64,000 nt of DNA from Siniperca chuatsi (Eukaryota > Chordata > Actinopteri > Centrarchiformes > Sinipercidae): assembly GCF_020085105.1 (NCBI RefSeq), contig NC_058046.1, positions 25,176,675 to 25,240,674 on the forward strand, in the 5' to 3' direction. The first letter of the stretch is position 1; the number at the start of each line of letters is the position of its first letter. The translations under genes and the position numbers were made by a program. Below, one piece after another: positions 1 through 19,526 of this stretch. Under the pieces are notes generated by a model. That model saw only the letters and a program-made list of their open reading frames with translations, was not told the origin of the DNA and made no database searches.

Positions 1-672
1 ATCGTTATTGCCATGATTAATCCGTCATGCCTGTAATAATGAACAGTTTGGTGTGTCGTCGGTCCTAGGCCTCCTGCTAGCCTTCGTGCTGTCTATAACA
101 TTAGCTAGCTAGCTAGCTGACTAATAGAAACGTGTTGTTCTTCGTTACTCTTTGGTGTTTACCCATTCAATTCCGCTGTCACATACTTGAATTTTCCTTT
201 AAAACATTAAATAGTCATTTTGAGAAGACGTGTCTGGCTAACCAGTAAATCGGCTCCTCTGTACTATGGTGCTAACTTTCGCTAACGTTCCTTGTCATGC
301 CTCTTCTGCATTGGAGATTGCTGTGGTCTTTAGCAGTCTACCAAAGAAATGTAGTAGTTTCTAGTATGGCTGTGATGTTTTCTGCTCTTTACCAATGCAC
401 TGTGTAATATGGTTGTGGTATTTTCTGCTGTCTCACTGCATTGTGTAGTGCAGATTAAGAACACTATTTACTTGAAGGCTAGAGTAGTCATTGATACAGT
501 GCTAGTCTTCTGTAGTTGATACCAGAACCACAGTCCTATGGAGCAGTATACAATGCACTGTCCATTCAAGGCTTAAATATTGTTTTGGAGATTCTTAACT
601 ACATCAAATAAATGCTCTGACATTGTGCACAACATTTCTTGGTATACTAACATCTGTCTTACTTTGTGTCAG
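1..672. other. Upstream/first-intron sequence of rpl6
   Basis: This stretch ends in a splice acceptor (CAG at 670-672) directly before the rpl6 start codon, so its right part is intron following a non-coding first exon. I could not place that first exon or a pyrimidine-rich start site with confidence; it may lie left of the window. An (AGCT)n run near 105-120 and a degenerate tandem duplication at 365-447 are the only structures seen. Confidence 0.5.
365..447. repeat. Degenerate tandem duplication, two ~42-base units
   Basis: The units 365-407 and 408-447 both start TATGG(C/T)TGTG(A/G)T, share TTTTCTGCT in the middle and end in (C/T)TGTGTA. They lie in intronic sequence before rpl6 coding exon 1. 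I saw no snoRNA boxes that would explain the repeat. Confidence 0.5.
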
Positions 673-3909
<3,237 letters not shown>

Positions 3910-3918
3910 ATGTGTTGT

Positions 3919-3924
3919 AATAAA
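3919..3924 (+). terminator. rpl6 polyadenylation signal AATAAA
   Basis: A canonical AATAAA lies 10 bases after the rpl6 stop codon, giving the very short 3' UTR typical of ribosomal protein genes. Confidence 0.85.
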
Positions 3925-4406
3925 GAGTACCATCGTCTTTTGTCCTCTCTTGCCTCTTTTGTGCTGAAATTGAGTGTCTCTATCGAGAGAGAATTTTTAG
4001 ATGTTTCCTAGACAGATAAGTCATTAACGTGTACCATCTCAGGAACATAAGAGTAAAACTTGGGATTTCAAATAATACATTCATCTTGTTTTATTGGTGA
4101 ATTTACCATTATTAGGTATTATGGTGTGTTGTGCTGATGAAACTATCCCTGGCAACTGACTATAAATGAACAGAAATGGGCTTAAAGCACCATTCAAGGT
4201 TAATGTTCTACTGAAAAAGGTCACAGGAGCTGCCTGCATGATGCAGTGACTCAAATCATACTGAGCTTGTTGATGTGAGTGTGTAAGACACTGTTCCTTG
4301 TATTTCTTATCCCATTACTGGACTTTCCAGATATGGTTGAGAAATGTTAAATATGCATATGGGGAATATAGACACACTAGTAACCTGGCTACTGCAACTT
4401 CATAAT

Positions 4407-4412
4407 TTTATT
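4407..4412 (-). terminator. Candidate dynll1 polyadenylation signal
   Basis: TTTATT on the plus strand reads AATAAA on the minus strand, about 410 bases past the dynll1 stop. A second candidate lies near 4090. Which one is used cannot be told from sequence. Confidence 0.45.
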
Positions 4413-4821
4413 CTGTTTATAATAACAAATATACTGGAAGAAAAAGTGTATATACATCAATACCACAAAGTCATCTATACATCTCAAAACATTAAAAGTA
4501 TCTGGTCATATGGGATTATAAACGTCATGGTTGAATTTGTGTATAATGAAACTGCAATGAAATGACCACACCATGCATTGGACCCAGACAGCTTAAAAGC
4601 TACGCTTTAATTATAAAATGACATGTCTAATGTAACAAGACAAAAATAAATACAAGTGTTTCATCTCTTTAACATGGCCACGTTTTTTTATCCTCAAAAA
4701 CAACATAGTAGAAAGCAGCACAGAAAAAGGCAGCGGCCCCTTGCCAAGGAATGATAAGTGCCTTTGTCGAGTCAGTCAGTACTGTATGTATGGTCAGCAG
4801 ATGTAGAGAAAATGCGTTCCC

Positions 4822-6264
<1,443 letters not shown>

Positions 6265-6852
6265 GGTTGCCCTGGGAAACCAAAACACAGCAGAGGATTT
6301 ATCATCTTCACAGGCTCATTGGCACACACACAATGCAATCGACTCTAGACTCGACTCCCAACAGTCATCAGTGATTGACTTAAACGGTACTGTATGCATA
6401 AAGGGTCTCGTCAGCCAGTAAAGAAAAAGAAACGGTTAGTTAGTGACGAAGCTATCATTACATAATCACATCACATCACATCACATTATATTTGAACTAG
6501 CCATTTCTACAGGTGTTGCATAACAACTTCCATCAGCGGCAATCTGATGCGCGCTCTGCGTAGTTTCTATGGATACGCAAGACATTTAAGATTATCGTCT
6601 CAAATTTACCCGAGGTTTCAACAAGAATCCTATTAAATATGATGCTGCAAAATGAAAGCACATTTCTGCAACTAACGTTACCTAACGCCAGAAAGTAGCG
6701 AAAAAACAAGCTTTATCTGCTTCAACGTGCAAAATAAACACTCCATTCTCATAATAATATAACGTTTGGCATAAATATGACTTTACATTGTCTGAAGTAA
6801 CGTAACGGTGTCATATGAAGATGGGTTTGCTAACAACACCTCGAGCTTTTCA

Positions 6853-6872
6853 TTAACGTTAGCTAACGTTAA
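6853..6872. repeat. Perfect 20-base palindrome
   Basis: TTAACGTTAGCTAACGTTAA is its own reverse complement. It sits in the first intron of dynll1, near its promoter. Similar AACGTTAGCTAACG strings are common in fish upstream regions, so function is unknown. Confidence 0.6.
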
Positions 6873-7010
6873 AAAACGATAACTAGCTGCTCATTCATCC
6901 CGCAAAAGGAAAAAAACACCGTAACCACAGATGTTACCGTTTCGATAATACTTAAAACAGAATAAATGAACAATCATATAATTTTCTGCATGCGAAATTC
7001 TTAAATGTAC

Positions 7011-7090
7011 CTACTAATCTCCCGTATACTGTTAGTCTAGTTTTAAAGAAACGACCGCTCCTGTAGTGACAACTCCCGCGAAGTGGTTGA
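7011..7090 (-). promoter_or_regulatory. Putative dynll1 non-coding first exon and promoter
   Basis: Reading the minus strand, sequence ending at 7011 is followed by GTACAT, a plausible donor pairing with the acceptor before the dynll1 coding start. Upstream of it lies CpG-bearing sequence (CTCCCGCG near 7073). The exact transcription start is inferred, not seen. Confidence 0.35.
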
Positions 7091-8485
7091 CACAAAAGTA
7101 ATGTGGGTGTGTAGCGGTAAGAGACTACTGCCTTGACGCGTTCCTATTGGCTGATATTAATGCACAGGGCGCTGTCATTGGCTTATTCAGGCCCATCTTT
7201 CTGGCGTTTCTGCCTGCATTTTATTTCAAACCATCATGCCCTGCGACACGATCGTTGCTGGGGCAACCATTGTAAATAACTTGCTCATGCCATGCCCCGT
7301 GCTTATCATTATATTTTGTTTGCACACGCCATCGAGCAAACGAATTTTACCTTAAATGTTTGCCCTTTTAATAACAATTTTTGTAAATAAAGTAAAAGAA
7401 AACGTACCTAACATGAAATAATTTTGTCACAAGAAATTTTGACATACCAGCGTGTTATAAAGAAACCTTTCGCGTATGTTTACTCATTATAACAAGTCGT
7501 TAGAAAAATAAACTTTCATGTTGTTTTGACGTGAAAAACAAAATGCCAAATTAAAAACATTGTAGCCTATGCGCATGAGAGAATTAAAAATGTATTAGTT
7601 ATGTTTAGACGCTCTTGTTTATGTGTTGGCTAAGAAAGCCATAATTTGAACGGCTTTGATGTACACAGAAATTAAATATATATATAATATATAGTGTGGA
7701 CAATGGAATACTCTCGACATGTACCATTTCAAACATGAAAACTTGAAATAGTAAGTAGGCTAGTATAAAGTATATTAAGACTATAAACACATTTCCAATT
7801 TTCACAACATTCTGAAAACAAAGTGTGAAAATAAATAAAACTTGACATTTTATATATTTTTTACCCATTTATTTCACTCATACATACTCAAAGTTAACAG
7901 TTGAGTGTTAACAGCCCGACTAAACCCACACAACTCCATTGTTTCCCATCCAATTTCCTTAAATATTTTCTGAAATGTTTGCAATCATCCACATACAAAA
8001 CTAACGTCCCAATCCTAATATTCAAGTTTTGCTTTAGAGATTAAAAGATGTATCACCAAGGTACAGTATTTGTTACCTGGTTAACTTCATAAGTTTTATA
8101 AATGGCTTTTAAAATGCCCCCTGAAAAGCACTGAAGATACAATAATGTCCTGACCTAACACACACGTAATCAATTTGACACAACCACAAACAATAGATTC
8201 ATCAAGTCTACCAGTGTAACAGCCATATTCACACAACAATCAATAATTGAGAAAATTTATATTCTTATGTCTCAATAAATCCATGATGATTTTGAACCAA
8301 ATTAGTGTCCATAACCAGAAACTCTGCCCATTAACCACAACTGCTGTTTGCATCATTGTATTTCTTCTTTTTAATTAGTTTGCCAGAACTGGAGGAGGAA
8401 TTCTACTGGTTTAAAAACTCACAAAAAAACTCACAACTATACCTTAAAACACCTTTGGACTACTGTCAAAATGCCATGATGATGG
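7091..8485. other. Intergenic region between dynll1 and polb
   Basis: AT-rich sequence with no conserved reading frame, no recognisable RNA gene and no clear repeat. It contains the dynll1 upstream flank at its left end, including an inverted CCAAT (ATTGG) near 7147, and a short TATATATAATATATA run near 7676. Confidence 0.6.
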
Positions 8486-8493
8486 ACGAACAA

Positions 8494-9327
8494 TGGTGGA
8501 AGAGGTACTCAGATCTTTTACTTAAAAGGTTCAGTATGTAGGATTTAGTGGCATCTAGCGGTGAAATTGCAGTTTGCAACCATTTGAAAGGCGCTCACAT
8601 CACCCTCCCCTTCCAAGCGTGTAGGAGAAACTACGGTGGCCGCGAAAATCGCGAATGGCCCTATCTAGAGCCAGTGATTGGTTTGTCCGTTCTGCGCTAC
8701 TGTAGAAACATGGTGACCTCCGTGGAAGGGGACCCGCGCCCTCTGTAGATAAAAACGGCTCATTCTAAAGTAATGAAAACATGTTTCTTACTTTCAGGTG
8801 ATTATACACTAATTAAAACAAACAAATATTATATTCTATTTCTGCCAACAGCTCCTCCCAAATGTTACACACTGGACCTTTAGGTAAAGGTGTAAAAATA
8901 CTCCATTACAAGTAAAAATCCTGCATTCAAAAAATATGTAAGTAATGGCATCAAAATATACTTAAAGTGAAAGTACTCATTATGCAGAATGGCTCATTTC
9001 AGAATAATGTATAGCACTGGATTATAATTAGTGATGCATTAATGAGTAAGCATCACTAATGTTGCAGCTGGTAAAGGTGGAGCTAATTCAGCTACTTTAT
9101 GTAGGGTGGCTTAATCCATAATAAACCATAATAATTTATTAGTCGATTTATATTTTGCATTAATAATCATAATCTGCAAAGTAACTAGTACCTAATGTCA
9201 AATAAATGTAGTGGAGTAAAAAATACAATATTTCCCTCCAAAATGTAGTGGAGTAGAAAAGTAGCATAAAATGGAAATACCCAAGTAAAAGTACAAGTAC
9301 CTCAAAATTAGTTACATTCCACCACTG
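8494..9327. mobile_element. hAT-type MITE interrupted by a second MITE
   Basis: The left end reads TGGTGGAAGAGGTACTCAG and the right end reads ACATTCCACCACTG, matching the CAGTGGTGGAA terminal inverted repeat of a common fish element whose body is the CTCCATTACAAGTAAAAATCC block. Both ends are flanked by the direct repeat ACGAACAA (8486-8493 and 9328-9335), the 8-base target duplication expected for hAT transposition. The first three bases of the left terminal repeat seem to be lost. A second element (8525-8882) sits inside it. Confidence 0.8.
8525..8882. mobile_element. Inner MITE nested in the hAT-type element
   Basis: Ends AAAGGTTCAGTATGTAGGAT and, reverse-complemented, AAAGGTCCAGTGTGTAACAT form imperfect terminal inverted repeats. 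The element separates two halves of the outer element's TTTTACTTAAGTAAA-type sequence. The target duplication is TA or TTA, which would fit a PIF/Harbinger-like or mariner-like mobiliser. It has no coding capacity. Confidence 0.75.
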
Positions 9328-9335
9328 ACGAACAA

Positions 9336-9746
9336 CAACTGTAACAGATGCCAGTTCACATTAAGATTGCTCCTCTCAGGATATGTTATAATCCCTTTTG
9401 GTATATTAAAAACTAAGTGTGGTAAAAAAAAATAAAAAATAAATAAAACTCTTAAGCATGATTTACAAACTTGCTTAAAAATGTAGCCCAAGCCTTCACA
9501 AAGATAAATGAACATGTAGAATTAAACCTAAGTTAAAAACAAAATAACAATTTTGTTAGGTTAAAATGTCATTAATTGGGATGATTTCAACTTAAGATAG
9601 AAAAAGATGTCCAAAACAAGTAATTAAAATGACTTTCACAGTTGTTTTCTTTTGAGTGACACACTAACACACATTTTACACACATTTTAGTGTCAGGTCT
9701 TGTTTGTAGCTTCAAATACAGATGTAACTGTAAGCTGTCCTTTGCT
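9336..9746. other. polb 3' UTR side and flank
   Basis: Sequence downstream of the polb stop on the minus strand. It is AT-rich with an A-rich run at 9426-9448. I found no clear minus-strand AATAAA here, so the polb 3' end is not placed. Confidence 0.5.
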
Positions 9747-14631
<4,885 letters not shown>

Positions 14632-15377
14632 TGTTGATTTGACAAGCTCTCAAATGTTATTTAGAAATTCAAACGGTCTTATATGCATGCATGAGAAGTT
14701 AACGTCTTTGTAATCTTGGCTAGCATTTAACTAGCACCTTAGCTAGCTCACGCTGAACAATGACCGAAAGACGTAGTGCGTGGTGCGTGCGTAATACGTC
14801 ATCGATATCATTAGCTTTTTTTCTCAAGTAGCGTTCATTTCCAAATGATACAACGACTTGTTTGGCGCTCTGCACCATCTCGACTTTGTACACAATGTAC
14901 TGCATTGCATGTTTTAATACCCAAGAATTAAAAATATAAATATACCATGACTTTACAAAAATAGCCATTGTTACAAACCACCAGCCAGTTTTACACAGAC
15001 AAAACAAATCACATCTCAGCAGATGCCACTTTAAGAGCTAATGATTTTTACTGATAAGTTTACAGTGCATCTGCTTGTTTCTTTCAAGAGAAAATTGCAT
15101 ACCATTCAGTAGTATGTATATTGTTCTCTAAGTAACTGTTAATCAGTTAACCAGTAGTGGTTGTCCTTATGCAATAATCACTCAGGTTACAATATAGAAT
15201 TTTCAATTTACAAAAAAAATACTTTGCTAACATTAAAATAATCATGCAATTTACAAGGTTCAGTGTTATGTTACACAATGCAACTACAAAATGAAAATGA
15301 ATCTCGATAAAGCAGTAAATTTACAGGACCATCCCCTCCTCTTCCTTCTCTCTTTTTCTCTTCATCCTCCTCGTGTG
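14632..15377. other. polb promoter region and enkd1 3' flank
   Basis: This stretch holds the polb 5' UTR and promoter (left part) and the enkd1 3' UTR (right part, minus strand). It contains AGCTAGC-type motifs near 14740 and a CRE-like site at 14794-14801. The enkd1 cleavage site is not clear; TTTAAT near 14906 reads ATTAAA on the minus strand and would put the end close to the polb promoter. Confidence 0.5.
14794..14801 (-). promoter_or_regulatory. CRE-like site upstream of polb
   Basis: The minus strand reads TGACGTAT, one base from the cAMP-response element TGACGTCA, 163 bases upstream of the polb start codon. The mammalian POLB promoter is known to be driven by a CREB/ATF-binding palindrome, so this is a reasonable functional counterpart, though a single 8-mer is weak evidence. 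Confidence 0.4.
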
Positions 15378-17539
15378 TTAGGAATCTATTTTTATATAAA
15401 CTTTGTCCCTGGAGAATATTTTAATGGCCTCCTCGATTTCAGAAAGCCTACAATCAAGATGAGCCCGACGTGAGCGAACACTCAGACTGTCAGCTTTGAG
15501 AGGCAGCGACAGCAGCTCAGTCACCAGGGAGCGATGCGCTGAGGGGGAAAAAAATTAGCACCAAGAGAATTAGAGAAGCAAATATTCACTATACATATTG
15601 TACTTTAATGCTGCCATCATTAATGTAAGTGCAGGGATAAAGAGCAACAGAGACATACTCTCTTTGAGGGACTTCAGTGTCTCTCGTCTCTCACTCTCAG
15701 GTATCAGGGTGTGACCAGCTGGGATTGTAGGATCAGGTGTGTTCCTCCTCCTCTCCTCCTCCTCTTTATGCCACTGCTCCTTCCTTTCCTCAAGACTGAT
15801 TGTGTTTAATTGTCAATGAGAAGGAGAACAGAAACAAGCAAAAAATGTCAAAATCCACCTGTGGTAAAGAATCACGTTATTACCAAATTGGCTGGTTGAT
15901 TATGACTGTAAGGAAGGAGGTAAGATATGGAATACGAATACTCACTACTGAGGCACCTGTCCCTTGACTGCGCTGGGGACAGGCTTATCTCTAAGGTTTG
16001 TCAGTGACTGGGACCGACGCAGCACAGTTTTTCGTGCAGCCCGGGCATTATGTTTTATGAAGTCTATGGTCTGGCCTTGCACCTGTAACTGTAACCATAT
16101 ATAACAATGTATAGAATTAAAACAAAAAGTAAACATTGCAGATACACATCAAAGTGAGCAAAATGCATGTTCATGTTATTTGTTTAATAGATAATTTTGC
16201 AGAAAAAGACAAGAGTTGCAAACCCTACTCTTCTCCTTACAACTTCTTTGACAGAAAAAATATGGTGAAATCAATATACTATACCTGTTATTGTCTGATC
16301 ATGTGAGTGTTTATCAGTAAGTAAACATTTACTGGTAATTCTCACTTGCAAGTTTTGGTCCTGTGTAGAGTTGCAGGAGGACGGGTGTTGCAAAGCTACA
16401 GGAGAGGTTTTGGAGCGTGGTCTTGGTGGGACAGTAGATCCACCATTAGAGTGGGCCTTCAGAAAGTTTTGACACTGTGGTTTAGCAGTTGGACTGGAAA
16501 CCTACACGAAAGAGACTGGATTAAAAGTGTTCCAGAGGAAATATTCATAACTCAAGGGCATCTTTTGCAGACATGCTCCTTACCTGTAGCTGGACCATCA
16601 CCCTGGATGGGACGTTCTCATATTTGGAGGAGGTCCAAAGAGCTTTGACTGGAACTGGACGAGACTGTGCTCTCTCAGCCTCCTGCTCTTTGCAGCGTCT
16701 CTGGATCTCCCTGAGCCGACGCACATTCTCTTTACCAAAGTCATGTACCCGCTGTTCTGAGGGTCAAGAATTGCAAAAGTTGTCTCAATTACTTTATAAT
16801 TTTTATACGTGATTAGTGTGCTTGATCAAACTCTCTTTCTTGCTATAACAACAAACAAATGGAAAAACTAGAAATAACACACTGATAGCATCAGTCAAGA
16901 CAATACAGAGCCATTTTTTTGGTATAGTACACATTTACAGACCTGAAAAATCAATTGCACTTACTCTGTTTGGGAACAGGGGTGATAGAGACACCATCTA
17001 GTTTGAGTAGTTCCCCCACTACCCCTCTCCGTCCTCGTTCCAGAATATGAGTGGCATTAGGGCTAATACGGGGAGGATGTGCTGGGGTACGAGCACTGTA
17101 GCAGCCAGGGTACAACACAGGATCTGGAGCGAGTTGCCCTGAGAGCAGGGACAAAGTCCCATCGTGGTGTCCTTCTAAACGGCCACGAGCTGAAGAAAAA
17201 AAGAAAAACTAAACAAGGTCCCTTGAGGCTAATGTTTTGCTCAAAAAAAAAAAAATATAGTATAAAAAAACGTGTCCTCAAACACTGGAAGAGAAGATGT
17301 TCTAAAATAGCAGATTCCTACACGTGATGGATCTGGGGCCTCATTTATTAAAAGCACTCATTGATGTCAATAGACTAACTCCAAAAAATTCACAATGGTT
17401 CTAACAATTCAAGTTGTGTTGGTGTGATATCAACAAAAGGAGAAATCATCTAACCTGAAGCAGGTCGTTTGTAGTACTGAGGAAACAGAGAAGGATCCGG
17501 GGGGATTGGCCCAGATATCGATGAAGGTCCCTCACACAT
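15378..17539 (-). CDS. enkd1: Enkurin domain-containing protein 1, seven coding exons
   Basis: Microtubule, centrosome and basal-body protein implicated in ciliogenesis and spindle orientation. Exons: 17455-17539, 16965-17189, 16584-16756, 16346-16501, 15946-16088 (or 15946-16082), 15659-15795, 15378-15538; 359 aa against 346 in human. The N-terminus MCEGPSSISGPIPPDPSLFP is nearly identical to human. Further matches are ASARGRLEG, ILERGRRGVVGELL, KENVRRLREIQRR, VKALWTSSKYENVPSRV, NFLKAHSNGG and VQGQTIDFIKHNARAARK. The C-terminal enkurin domain has VPQYLEERKEQW, ERRETLKSLKE, ELLSLPLKADSLSVRSRRAHLD and EIEEAIKIFSR. Exon 5 has two tandem acceptors six bases apart, adding or omitting Leu-Gln. A non-coding first exon should lie near 18.1 kb. 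Human ENKD1 is on 16q22, not beside POLB, so this placement is notable. Confidence 0.92.
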
Positions 17540-18163
17540 CTGTAGCTGTAAATTGTAAAAAAAAAAATAAATAAATAAAATGACAGGATCAGCTAAGAAA
17601 CAAAAATAATTGGTTAGTGTTACTTTATGACAATCAAGGTAGTAATTAACCACTGATTTCCTTATGCTTACAGGCGGTGTAATAACTATATTCTTTAGCA
17701 GTTTTCTAGCAAAACAACGTTATAAGTCCTTGCAGTTTATAAACCAAATCACACAGACTAACAAGGCTATAACGTTAACACTTGGATAAAATGAATGTAT
17801 GAATAAATCAATCAGTCATTTTTGAGAATACAACTATGAAAATCCCTGTTCATCCGGCGTTACATTGCTTGCCAACGTTACCTAACGGTGTCTAATTTTA
17901 GCCATTGTTAATTAGCTAGCTTGTTGCAAAGTTAGCTAGCTAGCTGTTTATCAACACAGGCTTTGTCGATGAACAAACATGCTTTTAACGAAAGATATTT
18001 ACAATAACTTACCAAACAACTACAAACGGTTAAGATGCATAAAGTAACTTAATATTACTAATATTATATAGTAATTTACCTTTAATATCGTCTTGTTTAT
18101 CCGTTGAGGATTTTGTTCACGCAGACTGATGACGCCGAGGTATCAACACTTCTTTCAGTATTC
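17540..18163. other. enkd1 5' UTR intron and first-exon region
   Basis: The enkd1 start codon follows tandem acceptor-like CAG triplets, so the 5' UTR is spliced. The interval has an A-rich (AAAT)n run near 17560-17580 and GCTAGC-type inverted motifs at 17915-17945. No other gene is visible. Confidence 0.5.
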
Positions 18164-18177
18164 TTCACCATGGTAAC
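18164..18177. promoter_or_regulatory. RFX X-box-like site at the enkd1 promoter
   Basis: TTCACCATGGTAAC matches 11 of 14 positions of the RFX consensus palindrome GTTGCCATGGTAAC, with one half-site (GGTAAC) exact. It lies just upstream of enkd1, a ciliary gene, and RFX factors drive ciliary genes. It is a prediction from motif plus gene function. Confidence 0.5.
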
Positions 18178-19395
18178 GGTGCAGCCGCACACAGAACTAG
18201 ACCCGACAGAAGGGACACATTTCCCCAAAGCGTTTCATCCAGATTTATCCAAATAATTTAACTGATAAGCAGTTGGGGGTTTATCAGAAATATGACACAC
18301 AGGTAGACTACTAACAACAGCCAACAAATAGTGTATTACTGCCAATTACTTCGCAATCAGTGCCGTTTTAAATTGTGGCGCATTCGTTTGGACACTAGCC
18401 ATAAAGTCATTGCTGAAATAATTACAGTAGGCTAATAATAATTGGATAATAATATTAATAATAATATTTTGGTCTAAAACATAACAAACACCCCAATGAT
18501 TTAACGGGCAGTTAGTCTTGATAAACCGGTGTCACCTGTGTTCCCTGCCATGGGAGCAGTTTTGAGTTCTAGCAGGTGTATTTCTGGTGTAATCCCGCAA
18601 ACTCCTAAGGGTGTCCCTGAGCGTTGCCTTTCAGGTTTGCTAAAGACCACCTACTAATTCAGTACGACTGTCACACCCAAACCCCAACTATGGCCCTAAT
18701 CATTGCTATTCCTAACCTCAATTAAAACGTGACCCTTTAATTGCTGGAGGTACACTGTACACTGAGATTGAGGCCCCTGACAGGGTGTCATCAGGGCAAA
18801 CAAGAGCCCAGTTCATGAGGGATATTAGGTAGAGGTCATTGCCCCCGAGTGGTGTTTTGGTCTTATTACACCACAAACAAATGCAGTATTTCCCCATTTG
18901 TGCCTCCCGCTGTTGTTTCACACTGGCAGTGGCTAGCTATAATATAAATATATAATATAATTCTGCTATTGCAGGGATTGCATCGTAAGCATATTCCCCA
19001 CAGTTCTGTGTTGCTGCAGTCCACGAACTCAATTTAAATTACCACAATTTGAAAGCGTTTTACTTCAATTTAGACAAATCTAAATCTTTATTTTTTAGTG
19101 ACAATTTGTAGAATAAGTAGATGCAGTTGTTGATGTAAATCTCACAATATTTTATAGTTATTTATATGAATAGTCTACCATAATAAAACTATAAACGCCT
19201 TATCCATGAATGTCATAGGAATACTATGAACAAGATGATTTATATTATCGGACAGATCGACCGATCCCAAATTAAACACCTACTGAGCACCAAAGATCTG
19301 TACATATGTATTCTACATAGGCTAAACAATTGTAAAACAATTACTAACAGTATAGGCCTACTGTATACTGAAGTTTTTGTTCAATGTCACTGCAC
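18178..19395. other. Intergenic region between enkd1 and vdac3
   Basis: Shared upstream region of two divergent genes. It is mostly AT-rich with no conserved open frame. The short TAATAATAATTGGATAATAA run near 18433-18470 is low complexity. Confidence 0.5.
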
Positions 19396-19399
19396 AACG

Positions 19400-19526
19400 G
19401 CCCCGCCCACTGCCGGAGGTCTGACTTGCGCCTGCCCAGTCCGGTTGTCCCTGCTTTCTCCTTTACTGTGGTCCGCTGCAGCGAACAGCGTTGTGAAATT
19501 CTGCACGCTCCGCTCCATAAATAAAG
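19400..19526 (+). promoter_or_regulatory. vdac3 core promoter and non-coding first exon
   Basis: A GC box (CCCCGCCC near 19400) and a TGCGCCTGC string lie in a short GC-rich patch. The presumed first exon ends at 19526 with the donor AAAG|GTAAGAA. It pairs in orientation with the acceptor at 25164-25165 before the vdac3 ATG, giving a first intron of about 5.6 kb. The transcription start is inferred. Confidence 0.5.

Noticed and set aside
4134-4162. C-box/D-box-like pair CTGATGA...CTGA
   Set aside because: Spacing of about 20 bases is too short for a box C/D snoRNA.
4320-4329. NF-kappa-B-like GGACTTTCCA
   Set aside because: It is a half-matching decamer in the dynll1 3' UTR region with no promoter context.
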